The notes under the pieces were generated by a model, which saw only the letters and a program-made list of their open reading frames with translations, had not been told where the DNA came from and did not search any database. The position numbers and the translations under genes were made by a program. This document shows positions 1 through 7,998 of a stretch of DNA of 64,000 nucleotides, in pieces. Within the stretch, counting starts at the first letter, position 1. Each line of letters starts with the position of its first letter. The stretch is taken from assembly GCF_026420145.1 (NCBI RefSeq), contig NZ_JAPMLV010000001.1, forward strand, positions 310,001 to 374,000, written 5' to 3'. This DNA comes from Enterobacter pseudoroggenkampii (GTDB lineage Bacteria; Pseudomonadota; Gammaproteobacteria; Enterobacterales; Enterobacteriaceae).

Positions 1-55
1 TAATTCTTATAGGTAACCGAGAATAGTATATAGAATGAAATCGGGTCACGATAGC

Positions 56-73
56 GGCCCTGCGAACAGGGCC
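56..73. terminator. Hairpin downstream of the anti-sigma gene
   Basis: GGCCCTG and CAGGGCC form a perfect 7-bp stem closed by a CGAA loop just after the anti-sigma stop codon. No clear T-run follows on either strand, so an intrinsic terminator is only possible; it may simply protect the 3' end. Positions 1-55 hold nothing I can identify. Confidence 0.35.
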
Positions 74-79
74 TGAGGA

Positions 80-727
80 TTATAATTTGCCACTGTAAAG
101 CACCGGGCCTGTGGGGAGTCCAGTGGGCGAGCCGCCCTCTGGTTCAAGGCTTATGGCTATCGTGGCGTCAGGAGGGAGCGTTGTGTTCCTGAGAGTGACA
201 CGTGTGGGGATGTCGTTATGCAGCAGCCCCATGGATACCGGCGCCTGCCCGCCTGGGATCAGCCAAAGCTGCAGGCTGTGTTGCGCCGCGACGGCCGTTG
301 GTCGAAGAGGGGCAATGCTCAGGTGCTGACGGCTGGCGTCCGCGCTGACGACCCACTGTCCGTGCTGTTGGGTATCGTTGAGTACCATCAGCGGAGCGAG
401 TTCCGGGGTGCGGATGGCATACCAGGCAACGACCGACAGGGCGGTGAGGGAGGCCGCAGCCATCCAGCCGACATAAGGCCGACTTTTGCGTAAAGGCTTT
501 TTGGGCGGCAGATCGAGGGCGATTCTCTTCCACACCGTCTCGGGTGGAGAGACGGGCACAAGATGACTATCCAGCGTGCTGAACATTTCCTGCCAGTACG
601 CCACGCGGGCGGCCAGAGCGGGTTCATGGAGGACCCTTTTCTGGAACTGAAGCCGCGCTCCTCCCCGCAGCGTGCCGAGGGCATACTCTGCTGCCAGCAT
701 GTCGTCGCGTTTTTCTGCATCATTCAT
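80..727 (-). CDS. Anti-sigma factor (RskA/zinc-less type), membrane anchored
   Basis: A 215-residue protein taken to hold the neighbouring ECF sigma factor inactive at the inner membrane. The N-terminal part (about 1-75, containing AAEYALGTL and WQEMFSTLD) resembles the cytoplasmic anti-sigma domain of RskA/RsbK-like proteins. One membrane segment follows a basic KKPLRKSR stretch (about residues 88-107, GWMAAASLTALSVVAWYAI), and the C-terminal half is a periplasmic RskA-type domain ending in the usual PTGPVLYSGKL. I chose the ATG at 727 because it overlaps the sigma stop codon as ATGA, a translational-coupling arrangement; a reading frame to 889 exists but would lie within the sigma gene. It is last in the fasciclin-sigma-anti-sigma row. 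Confidence 0.85.
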   Translation of the reverse strand: MNDAEKRDDMLAAEYALGTLRGGARLQFQKRVLHEPALAARVAYWQEMFSTLDSHLVPVSPPETVWKRIALDLPPKKPLRKSRPYVGWMAAASLTALSVVAWYAIRTPELAPLMVLNDTQQHGQWVVSADASRQHLSIAPLRPTAVAAQHSLQLWLIPGGQAPVSMGLLHNDIPTRVTLRNTTLPPDATIAISLEPEGGSPTGLPTGPVLYSGKL

Positions 728-1278
728 AGCCCGACACACTCCCGAAGATGGTCCATTGCCCGGCGTATCCAGCTTTTCACCGAGCCCAGAGGCTGTTGGA
801 GCCAGTCGGCAATGTCGCTGTGAGACATTCCCTGATAGTAGGCGAGCGTAATGCTCTGGCGCTGTTCGCTGCTCAAATGTTCGAGACACTGCCTGAGCCG
901 TTCTGCCTGCACATCGTCGTGCCAGTTATTCTGCTCATCGTTCTCGCAAGGCAGAATCGCTTCGTTATACGCCGTCTCGCGGTCGGCAGCGCGGGTTTGC
1001 CCGCTGCGCAGCCAGTCAATACAGCGGTTGCGCACAATGTGCGTAAGCCAGGTCATCGGGGAGCTCAGTGCAGCGTTGTAAGTTTCGGCTTTACTCCAGA
1101 CGGTGATAAAACAGTCGTGAAGGATCTCTTCTGCCCACGCGCGGTCACGCAGCATGCGCAGCGCGACGGCAAACAGGTGTGGCGACGTGAGTCGATAAAG
1201 TTGTTCAAATGCACGGCGATCGCCGTTTGCGACCGCCTGCATTAATTTCAGTTGCTGTTCAGCCAGCGCGTTATCCAT
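724..1278 (-). CDS. ECF-family RNA polymerase sigma factor (SigK-like)
   Basis: A 184-residue group 4 sigma factor that would direct RNA polymerase to a small regulon, probably including its own operon. Region 2 is seen in ALRMLRDRAWAEEILHDCF and in the core-binding VRNRCIDWLR; region 4 is seen near the C-terminus as LSSEQRQSITLAYYQGMSHSDIA with the -35-recognition helix GSVKSWIRRAMDHLR. The ATG at 1278 gives the usual family length; an in-frame GTG at 1302 would add 8 residues and cannot be excluded. It lies 43 bp after the fasciclin gene and overlaps the anti-sigma gene by 4 bp, so the three are likely co-transcribed. The activating signal is unknown. Confidence 0.88.
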   Translation of the reverse strand: MDNALAEQQLKLMQAVANGDRRAFEQLYRLTSPHLFAVALRMLRDRAWAEEILHDCFITVWSKAETYNAALSSPMTWLTHIVRNRCIDWLRSGQTRAADRETAYNEAILPCENDEQNNWHDDVQAERLRQCLEHLSSEQRQSITLAYYQGMSHSDIADWLQQPLGSVKSWIRRAMDHLRECVGL

Positions 1279-1321
1279 GTTTTTCCCGGAAGGCAACGTC
1301 ACACTTCCGAAGTATAGACAA

Positions 1322-1888
1322 CTACTTAGGCATCAGGACGGTATCAATCACATCGATCACGCCGTTTTTTTGATGAACGTCATAGGTGCTAATGTTCGCC
1401 ACATTGCCTTTACCATCCTTAAGCTGAATATTGTGCGGGCCGTTGCTCATGATCCACAGCGGCTGACCGTTAACGGTTTTCAGCTCCGCGTGGCCGCCGC
1501 CCTGTTTAATTTTCTGCTCCAGCGCTTTCATATCGTAATTACCGGCGACCACGTGATAGGTCAGGATGCTGGTGAGCGTGGCTTTGTTTTCGGGTTTGAC
1601 CAGGTTTTCGACCGTGCCGGCAGGCAATTTCGCAAACGCCGCATTGGTCGGCGCAAACACGGTGAATGGCCCTTTGCTCTGAAGCGTATCCACCAGTCCA
1701 GCCGCTTTGACGGCGGCCACCAGCGTGGTGTGATCTTTCGAGTTTATGGCGTTTTCAACAATATTTTTGCTCGGGAACATTTCCGCTCCGCCTACCATCA
1801 CGGAGCCTGACGTCATGGCGGCTGATGCGCCTGCACAGAAGAGTAAAGCGCTGGTTACGAATGCAACACGGGTTAGCTTTTTCATCAT
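1322..1888 (-). CDS. Fasciclin (FAS1) domain secreted protein
   Basis: A 188-residue exported protein. A Sec signal peptide (about 1-23, MMKKLTRVAFVTSALLF then AGASAA) is followed by a single FAS1 domain covering the rest. The hallmark H1 block is FTVFAPTNAAFAKLP and the H2 block is LTYHVVAGNY, followed by VDVIDTVLMPK-like ending. FAS1 domains are adhesion or extracellular-binding modules; the ligand here is unknown. It is the first gene of a row with an ECF sigma factor and its anti-sigma factor, so it is probably a regulon member and may take part in sensing. GAGGAAAG just upstream is a good ribosome site; the second Met (1885) is an equally placed start. Confidence 0.9.
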   Translation of the reverse strand: MMKKLTRVAFVTSALLFCAGASAAMTSGSVMVGGAEMFPSKNIVENAINSKDHTTLVAAVKAAGLVDTLQSKGPFTVFAPTNAAFAKLPAGTVENLVKPENKATLTSILTYHVVAGNYDMKALEQKIKQGGGHAELKTVNGQPLWIMSNGPHNIQLKDGKGNVANISTYDVHQKNGVIDVIDTVLMPK

Positions 1889-1930
1889 CTTTCCTCGGAT
1901 TGGGGAGCAAAGGGGTTGCTCACTGACTGA

Positions 1931-1958
1931 TATACGAGGGGCGGGTGGAAACTGGATG
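1931..1958 (-). promoter_or_regulatory. Candidate ECF-type promoter for the fasciclin-sigma operon
   Basis: On the minus strand CATCCA (1958-1953) is followed after exactly 16 bases by CGTATA (1936-1931), 43 bp before the fasciclin start codon. CATCC-like -35 and CGT-like -10 elements with 16-17 bp spacing are typical of SigK/ECF-type sigma factors, so autoregulation is likely. The match was made by eye only. Confidence 0.5.
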
Positions 1959-1993
1959 CAGGAAAATAAAAATAAATTATTGAAGGGGGGGAT

Positions 1994-2030
1994 CCCCTCT
2001 CCCCTATGGGGAGAGGGCCAGGGTGAGGGG
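1994..2030. repeat. CCCTCTCCC-type palindromic repeat, copy 1
   Basis: CCCTCTCCCC and GGGGAGAGGG form a 10-bp stem around a TAT loop, followed by the CAGGGTGAGGGG arm. It lies between the 3' end of betA and the fasciclin promoter. The same unit recurs at least seven times in this window, always intergenic or at a gene end. Confidence 0.85.
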
Positions 2031-2038
2031 AAATATCC

Positions 2039-3703
2039 TCAGCGACGAACAGGTGCCCCGTTCGCCACATAATACGCGGCCGTGCTCTTCGCCAGCGGCT
2101 CGCGTCCGCGAATGACGTCGGCAATCTTTTCGCCGATCATAATGGTGGTGGCGTTCAGGTTGCCGGTGATGATCTGCGGCATAATCGACGCATCCACCAC
2201 GCGCAGCCCTTCCAGCCCGTGAACGCGGCCTTCGCCGTCGACCACCGCCATCTCGTCGTAACCCATCTTGCAGGTGCCGCACGGGTGGAAGGCGGTTTCG
2301 GCGTGGTTGCGCACGAACTCGTCCAACTGCTCGTCGGTCTGGCAGTCAATACCCGGACTGATTTCACGGCCGCGGTACTTGTCCAGCGCGGGCTGGTGCA
2401 TGATCTCGCGGGTGATGCGGATCGCGTCGCGGAACTCCTGCCAGTCCTGCTCGTGGGACATATAGTTGAACAGGATCGCCGGATGCTGGTGCGGATCGCG
2501 CGACTGGATGCGCACGTGTCCACGGCTCGGGGAGCGCATGGAGCCGACGTGGCACTGGAAGCCATGTTCTTTCACCGCGTTCGAGCCGTTGTAGTTAATC
2601 GCCACCGGCAGGAAGTGGTACTGAATGTTCGGCCATTCAAACTCTTCACGGCTGCGGATAAACCCGCCCGCTTCGAAGTGGTTGCTCGCGCCCACGCCGG
2701 TGCCGCCAAACAGCCACTCGGCGCCAATCTTCGGCTGGTTCCACCACTGCAGGGCAGGGTAGAGGGAGACCGGCTCTTTGCATTCGTACTGGAGGTACAT
2801 CTCCAGGTGATCCTGCAGGTTTTCGCCCACGCCGGGCAGATCGTGTACCAGCGGGATATCGAACTGTTTCAGCAGGTCAGCGTTGCCCACGCCGGAGCGC
2901 TGGAGGATCTGCGGGGAGGCAATCGCCCCGGCGCTCAGCAGCACTTCTTTTTTTGCCGTCGCTTTGGATGGGATGGTGCTTTCACCCTCCAGCCACTCGA
3001 CGCCCACCGCGCGCTTGCCCTCAAAGAGGATGCGATCGGTCATGGCGTGGGTGCGGATGGTCAGGTTTGGGCGCGGTTTCGCCTGATCCAGATAGCCGCG
3101 CGCGGTGCTGGCGCGTCGGCCCTGCGGCGTGACCGTGCGGTCCATCGGGCCGAAGCCTTCCTGCTGATAGCCGTTAAGATCGTCGGTACGCGGATAGCCC
3201 GCCTGCACGCCCGCCTCCACCATTGCCTCAAACAGCGGGTTCACACCCGGTTTCGAAGTGGTGACGCTCACCGGACCGTCGCCGCCGTGGTAGTCATTCG
3301 GCCCCACGTCGCGCGTCTCCGCCTTGCGGTAGTAGGGCAGGCAGTTGAGGTAGCTCCAGTGCTCCAGACCCGGCTCTTTTGCCCAGTGGTCGAGGTCCAT
3401 CGCGTTACCGCGGATGTAGCACATGCCATTGATCAGCGACGAGCCGCCCAGCCCTTTGCCGCGTCCGCACTCCATGCGGCGGTTGTTCATGTGCGGCTCT
3501 GGTTCGGTTTCGTATGCCCAGTTGTAGCGCTTACCCTGCAGCGGGAACGCCAGCGCGGCGGGCATCTGGGTGCGGAAGTCAAAGCGGTAATCCGGTCCGC
3601 CTGCCTCAAGCAGCAGGACGGTGGTGTTCGGATCTTCAGTCAGTCGTGTAGCCAGCACGTTGCCGGCAGAGCCGGCCCCGATAATGATGTAGTCAAATTG
3701 CAA
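2039..3703 (-). CDS. betA: Choline dehydrogenase BetA
   Basis: FAD-dependent membrane-associated GMC oxidoreductase (554 residues) that oxidises choline to betaine aldehyde, and can oxidise the aldehyde further, to make the osmoprotectant glycine betaine. The N-terminus carries the FAD-binding [16 protein letters not shown] motif with the acidic LLLEAGG strand end; the GMC signature [14 protein letters not shown] is near residue 85, and the C-terminal active-site region has the HPCGTCKMG motif. I start it at a TTG codon because the family begins [10 protein letters not shown] and a GGGAGG ribosome site lies 5 bases upstream; a longer frame to 3748 would overlap betB. It follows betB by 13 bp and is last in betIBA. 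Confidence 0.97.
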   Translation of the reverse strand: MQFDYIIIGAGSAGNVLATRLTEDPNTTVLLLEAGGPDYRFDFRTQMPAALAFPLQGKRYNWAYETEPEPHMNNRRMECGRGKGLGGSSLINGMCYIRGNAMDLDHWAKEPGLEHWSYLNCLPYYRKAETRDVGPNDYHGGDGPVSVTTSKPGVNPLFEAMVEAGVQAGYPRTDDLNGYQQEGFGPMDRTVTPQGRRASTARGYLDQAKPRPNLTIRTHAMTDRILFEGKRAVGVEWLEGESTIPSKATAKKEVLLSAGAIASPQILQRSGVGNADLLKQFDIPLVHDLPGVGENLQDHLEMYLQYECKEPVSLYPALQWWNQPKIGAEWLFGGTGVGASNHFEAGGFIRSREEFEWPNIQYHFLPVAINYNGSNAVKEHGFQCHVGSMRSPSRGHVRIQSRDPHQHPAILFNYMSHEQDWQEFRDAIRITREIMHQPALDKYRGREISPGIDCQTDEQLDEFVRNHAETAFHPCGTCKMGYDEMAVVDGEGRVHGLEGLRVVDASIMPQIITGNLNATTIMIGEKIADVIRGREPLAKSTAAYYVANGAPVRR

Positions 3704-3716
3704 ATAAACCTCCCGG

Positions 3717-5189
3717 TTAAAATATGGACTGGAATTTACCCATCTCAACCTGGATGGACTTCACCTGGGTGTAGCTCTGCAGCGTCATCACGCCGTTCTC
3801 GCGGCCAATGCCGGAGTGCTTGTAGCCGCCGACCGGCATCTCTGCGGCGGATTCACCCCAGGTGTTGATCCAGCAGATGCCCGCTTCGAGCTGATGAATG
3901 GCGCCGTGGGCGCGGTTCAGGTCGGCCGTGACGATGCCTGCCGCCAGCCCGTAGTCGGTGTCGTTGGCGCGGCGAATCGCTTCCTCAATGGACTCATAGG
4001 TGAGGATGGACATCACCGGGCCGAAGATCTCTTCTCGCACGATGGTCATCTCGTCGGTGCAGTCGGTGAACACGGTCGGGGCCACCCACGCGCCGTTATC
4101 GAAATCTTCGCCCTTCAGCGCGTCGCCACCGCACAGCACGCGCGCGCCTTCCTCTTTGCCTTTGGCGATGTAGCGCATCACGCTGTCGCGGTGCGGGAAG
4201 CTGACCATCGGACCAAAGTTGGTAGCTTCATCGAACAGATCGCCCGCGCGGATGCGGCCCACACGCTCGACGATTTTCTGCTCAAACGCGGCTTTGAACT
4301 TGGCCGGAACAAACACGCGGGTGCCGTTGGTGCACACCTGGCCGGAGCTGAAGAAGTTGGCCATCATGGCGATGTCCGCCGCGAGATCCAGATCGGCGTC
4401 GTCGAAAATAATCAGCGGGGATTTACCGCCCAGCTCCATCGTCACCTCTTTCAGGGACGAGGCCGCCGAGTTGGCCATCACCTTTTTGCCGCTGGCGACG
4501 CCGCCGGTAAAGGAGACTTTGGCGATGCCCGGATGCTCGGTCAGGTACTGGCCGGTCTCCGCGCCCACGCCCGGCAGGACGTTAAACACGCCGTCCGGCA
4601 GGCCCGCTTCGGTGTAGATCTCGGCAAGCTTCAGAGCGGTAAGCGGCGTCACTTCGCTTGGCTTGAAGATCATCGCGTTCCCCGCCGCCAGCGCCGGGGC
4701 CGATTTCCACAGGGCGATCTGGATCGGGTAGTTCCACGCCCCGATACCCGCCACCACGCCCAGCGGCTCGCGGCGGGTGTAGACGAATGAGGTCTCGCGC
4801 AATGGGATCTGACTGCCTTCCAGCGCCGGGATCAGTCCCGCGTAGTACTCCAGCACGTCCGCGCCGGTGACGATATCCACGGTTGAGGTTTCGGAATACG
4901 CTTTACCGGTGTCGAGGGTTTCCAGCTTTGCCAGGTCGTCGTTGCGTTCGCGCAGGATATCGACGGCGCGACGCAGGATGCGCGAGCGCTCCATGGCGGT
5001 CATCGCCGCCCAGACTTTTTGCCCGCGCGTTGCGCTTTCTACGGCGCGATCGACGTCTTCGCGCCCGGCGGCCTGTACGCTCGCCAGGACTTCACCGTTG
5101 GCCGGGTTGATGGTCTCGAAGGTGCGACCGCTGGTGGCCGATGTATAACCACCATTGATATAAAGCTGCTGTTCTGCCATTCGGGACAT
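3717..5189 (-). CDS. betB: Betaine aldehyde dehydrogenase BetB
   Basis: Cytoplasmic NAD(P)-dependent aldehyde dehydrogenase of 490 residues, the same length as the E. coli enzyme, converting betaine aldehyde to glycine betaine. Recognisable parts are the Rossmann-fold [11 protein letters not shown] block, the catalytic glutamate in [11 protein letters not shown] and the catalytic cysteine in [16 protein letters not shown]. The C-terminus has GWINT-like [18 protein letters not shown], which contacts the substrate channel. It sits 13 bp after betI and 13 bp before betA on the same strand, which fits the choline-inducible betIBA operon repressed by BetI. Confidence 0.97.
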   Translation of the reverse strand: MSRMAEQQLYINGGYTSATSGRTFETINPANGEVLASVQAAGREDVDRAVESATRGQKVWAAMTAMERSRILRRAVDILRERNDDLAKLETLDTGKAYSETSTVDIVTGADVLEYYAGLIPALEGSQIPLRETSFVYTRREPLGVVAGIGAWNYPIQIALWKSAPALAAGNAMIFKPSEVTPLTALKLAEIYTEAGLPDGVFNVLPGVGAETGQYLTEHPGIAKVSFTGGVASGKKVMANSAASSLKEVTMELGGKSPLIIFDDADLDLAADIAMMANFFSSGQVCTNGTRVFVPAKFKAAFEQKIVERVGRIRAGDLFDEATNFGPMVSFPHRDSVMRYIAKGKEEGARVLCGGDALKGEDFDNGAWVAPTVFTDCTDEMTIVREEIFGPVMSILTYESIEEAIRRANDTDYGLAAGIVTADLNRAHGAIHQLEAGICWINTWGESAAEMPVGGYKHSGIGRENGVMTLQSYTQVKSIQVEMGKFQSIF

Positions 5190-5202
5190 AAATTCTCCTC
5201 GG

Positions 5203-5790
5203 TTATTCGGTCGGTAAATGCTGGCTGATAAAGTGGCTGGTCAGTGACTGGGCCAGGGTCTTATCCAACGGCTTGCCGCTTAGCGCGGCGCGCAGCCACA
5301 GCCCGTCGATCAGCGCCGCCAGCCCGTAGCCCGCCTCTTCGGCCTGTTCGCGCGGCAGTTCGCGGCGGAACTCGTACACCAGGTTCGACAGCAGGCGGCG
5401 GCTGCTTACCTGCTGCAGGCGGTAGAGCATCGGCTGGTGCATGCTGCTCGCCCAGAAGGCCAGCCAGGCCTTCATTGCCGCGCCGCTGGTCTGGGTTTCA
5501 TCAAAATTGCCGCCGACAATCGCCTGCAGGCGCTGCTCCGCGCTGGCGTCCGGCAGGGCGCGTAAGCGGCTTAATACCGCGTCGCGCAGCTGGCCGGTGA
5601 TGTCGCGCATGGTTGCTTCCAGCAGACCGTTTTTGTCTTTGAAATAGTGACTGATGATCCCCGTGGAAACGCCCGCCCGACGGGCGATCTGCGCGATCGT
5701 CGCATCATGCATTCCCACTTCATTTATTGCTTCCAGCGTGGCGTCGATAAGCTGCCTGCGCCGGATCGGCTGCATCCCCACTTTGGGCAT
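5203..5790 (-). CDS. betI: TetR-family choline-sensing repressor BetI
   Basis: A 195-residue TetR-family regulator that represses bet genes and is relieved by choline. The N-terminal HTH is visible at about residues 20-50 ([21 protein letters not shown]), followed by the helical ligand-binding domain with [20 protein letters not shown] near the end. The start at MPKVGM gives the family length and start sequence; six extra in-frame codons upstream are probably not used. It is the first gene of betIBA, 13 bp before betB, and is divergent from betT with a palindromic operator in between. Confidence 0.96.
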   Translation of the reverse strand: MPKVGMQPIRRRQLIDATLEAINEVGMHDATIAQIARRAGVSTGIISHYFKDKNGLLEATMRDITGQLRDAVLSRLRALPDASAEQRLQAIVGGNFDETQTSGAAMKAWLAFWASSMHQPMLYRLQQVSSRRLLSNLVYEFRRELPREQAEEAGYGLAALIDGLWLRAALSGKPLDKTLAQSLTSHFISQHLPTE

Positions 5791-5839
5791 TTTTGCCACT
5801 CCATTCATCAGCGTTGGTTAACCATTAAAGCGGTTTTTG

Positions 5840-5853
5840 ATTGGACGTTCAAT
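5840..5853. promoter_or_regulatory. BetI operator-like palindrome
   Basis: ATTGGACGTTCAAT is a near-perfect palindrome between the divergent betI and betT starts and closely matches the ATTGAACGTTCAAT-type BetI site known from gamma-proteobacteria. One site could control both directions. Confidence 0.7.
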
Positions 5854-5918
5854 ATAAAATGTGTCTTAATTGTTGCGGATTTGGATTTTAATAGTTACAA
5901 GAAAAGTGGGGATACTGG

Positions 5919-7952
5919 ATGACAGACCTTTCACAGGACAGAGAAAAAGACAAAATCAACCCGGTCGTTTTTTATACGTCTGCCGGGCTGATTTTGTTGT
6001 TTTCCCTGACAACGATCTTCTTTCGCGATTTTTCTGCCGAGTGGATTGGGCGCACCCTGAACTGGGTGTCGAAGACCTTCGGCTGGTACTACCTGCTGGC
6101 GGCGACGCTCTATATCGTCTTCGTGGTCTGCATTGCCTGCTCGCGCTTCGGTTCGGTGAAGCTCGGGCCAGAGCAGTCAAAGCCCGAGTTCAGCCTGCTG
6201 AGCTGGGCCGCAATGCTGTTTGCCGCGGGCATCGGCATCGACCTGATGTTCTTCTCCGTGGCCGAACCGGTCACGCAGTATATGCAGCCGCCGGAAGGGG
6301 CAGGGCAGACGTTGGAGGCCGCGCGTCAGGCGATGGTCTGGACGCTGTTCCACTATGGCCTGACCGGCTGGTCAATGTACGCCCTGATGGGCATGGCGCT
6401 GGGATACTTTAGCTATCGTTATAATTTGCCCCTCACCATCCGCTCCGCGCTGTACCCGATTTTCGGTAAAAAGATAAACGGCCCGATTGGCCACAGCGTC
6501 GACATTGCGGCGGTGATCGGCACCATCTTCGGTATCGCGACGACGCTCGGGATTGGCGTGGTGCAGCTTAACTACGGGCTGAGCGTGCTGTTTGATATTC
6601 CGGATTCGATGGCGGCGAAAGCGGCGCTGATTGCGCTCTCCGTCATTATCGCCACCATCTCGGTGACGTCGGGCGTCGATAAGGGCATCCGCGTGCTCTC
6701 TGAACTGAACGTGGCGCTGGCGCTGGGCCTGATCCTGTTCGTGCTGTTTATGGGCGATACCTCGTTCCTGCTCAATGCCTTAGTGCTGAACGTGGGCGAC
6801 TATGTGAACCGCTTTATGGGCATGACGCTGAACAGCTTCGCCTTCGACCGCCCTGTAGAGTGGATGAACAACTGGACGCTGTTCTTCTGGGCGTGGTGGG
6901 TCGCGTGGTCGCCGTTCGTTGGCCTGTTCCTGGCGCGTATTTCGCGTGGTCGCACCATCCGCCAGTTTGTGATGGGCACGCTGATCATCCCGTTCACCTT
7001 TACGCTGCTGTGGCTGTCGGTGTTCGGCAACAGCGCGCTGCACGAGATTATCCACGGCAATGCTACTTTCGCGCAGGAAGCGATGGCGCACCCGGAGCGA
7101 GGCTTCTATAGCCTGCTAGCGCAGTATCCGGCGTTCACCTTTAGCGCCTCCGTGGCGACTATTACCGGCCTGCTGTTTTACGTCACCTCGGCGGATTCCG
7201 GCGCGCTGGTGCTGGGTAACTTCACCTCGAAGCTGAAGGACATCAACAGCGATGCCCCGAACTGGCTGCGCATCTTCTGGTCCGTCGCCATCGGCCTGCT
7301 GACGCTCGGCATGCTGATGACCAACGGCATCTCGGCGCTGCAGAACACCACGGTGATCATGGGGCTGCCGTTCAGCTTCGTCATCTTCTTTGTCATGGCC
7401 GGGCTGTATAAGTCCCTCAAGGTGGAAGATTACCGCCGCGTCAGCGCCAGCCGCGACACCGCACCGCGTCCGATGGGCGCGCAGGACCGGCTGAGCTGGA
7501 AGAAACGCCTCTCGCGCCTGATGAACTACCCGGGCACGCGCTACACCAAACAGATGATGGAGACGGTCTGCTTCCCGGCGATGGAAGAGGTGACGCAGGA
7601 ACTTAAGCTGCGTGGCGCCTACGTGGAGCTGAAAAACCTGCCGCCGGAGGAGGGCGAGACCCTGGGGCACCTGGACCTGCTGGTGCACATGGGCGACGAG
7701 CAGAATTTTGTCTACCAGATCTGGCCGCAGCAGTACTCGGTCCCCGGTTTTACCTACCGGGCGCGCAGCGGGAAGTCGACCTACTACCGGCTTGAGACCT
7801 TCCTGCTGGAAGGGAGCCAGGGGAACGATTTGATGGACTACAGCAAGGAGCAGGTAATTACGGACATTCTGGATCAGTATGAACGGCACCTGAACTTTAT
7901 CCATCTGCACAGGGAAGCGCCGGGGAATAGCGTGATGTTCCCGGATGTTTGA
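5919..7952 (+). CDS. betT: High-affinity choline transporter BetT (BCCT family)
   Basis: Inner-membrane secondary transporter of 677 residues, as in E. coli, importing choline with the proton-motive force. About twelve hydrophobic segments fill roughly residues 15-510. The BCCT signature region is visible in GIGIDLMFFSVAEP near the start and in WTLFFWAWWVAWSPFVGLFLARISRGRTI in the middle. A long hydrophilic C-terminal tail (about residues 510-677) is characteristic of BetT among BCCT carriers and tunes its osmotic response. It is divergent from betIBA, shares the BetI operator region and feeds choline to BetA and BetB. Confidence 0.97.
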   Translation: MTDLSQDREKDKINPVVFYTSAGLILLFSLTTIFFRDFSAEWIGRTLNWVSKTFGWYYLLAATLYIVFVVCIACSRFGSVKLGPEQSKPEFSLLSWAAMLFAAGIGIDLMFFSVAEPVTQYMQPPEGAGQTLEAARQAMVWTLFHYGLTGWSMYALMGMALGYFSYRYNLPLTIRSALYPIFGKKINGPIGHSVDIAAVIGTIFGIATTLGIGVVQLNYGLSVLFDIPDSMAAKAALIALSVIIATISVTSGVDKGIRVLSELNVALALGLILFVLFMGDTSFLLNALVLNVGDYVNRFMGMTLNSFAFDRPVEWMNNWTLFFWAWWVAWSPFVGLFLARISRGRTIRQFVMGTLIIPFTFTLLWLSVFGNSALHEIIHGNATFAQEAMAHPERGFYSLLAQYPAFTFSASVATITGLLFYVTSADSGALVLGNFTSKLKDINSDAPNWLRIFWSVAIGLLTLGMLMTNGISALQNTTVIMGLPFSFVIFFVMAGLYKSLKVEDYRRVSASRDTAPRPMGAQDRLSWKKRLSRLMNYPGTRYTKQMMETVCFPAMEEVTQELKLRGAYVELKNLPPEEGETLGHLDLLVHMGDEQNFVYQIWPQQYSVPGFTYRARSGKSTYYRLETFLLEGSQGNDLMDYSKEQVITDILDQYERHLNFIHLHREAPGNSVMFPDV

Positions 7953-7975
7953 ACCATTTCGTGTATGAATGACAG

Positions 7976-7994
7976 GGCACCCGTAACGGGTGCC
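7976..7994. terminator. Hairpin between betT and the S9 peptidase gene
   Basis: GGCACCC and GGGTGCC flank a GTAAC loop between two convergent genes. The stem is strong but no T-run follows, so it is a possible bidirectional stop or 3'-end-stabilising hairpin. Confidence 0.45.
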
Positions 7995-7998
7995 GCTA

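Noticed and set aside
728..889. N-terminal extension of the anti-sigma protein
   Set aside because: It would lie wholly within the sigma-factor gene; the ATGA overlap at 727 is the natural start.
2219..3868. 549-residue frame on the plus strand opposite betA
   Set aside because: Antisense shadow of a GC-rich gene; low-complexity His/Arg/Val-rich product, no domain, no ribosome site.
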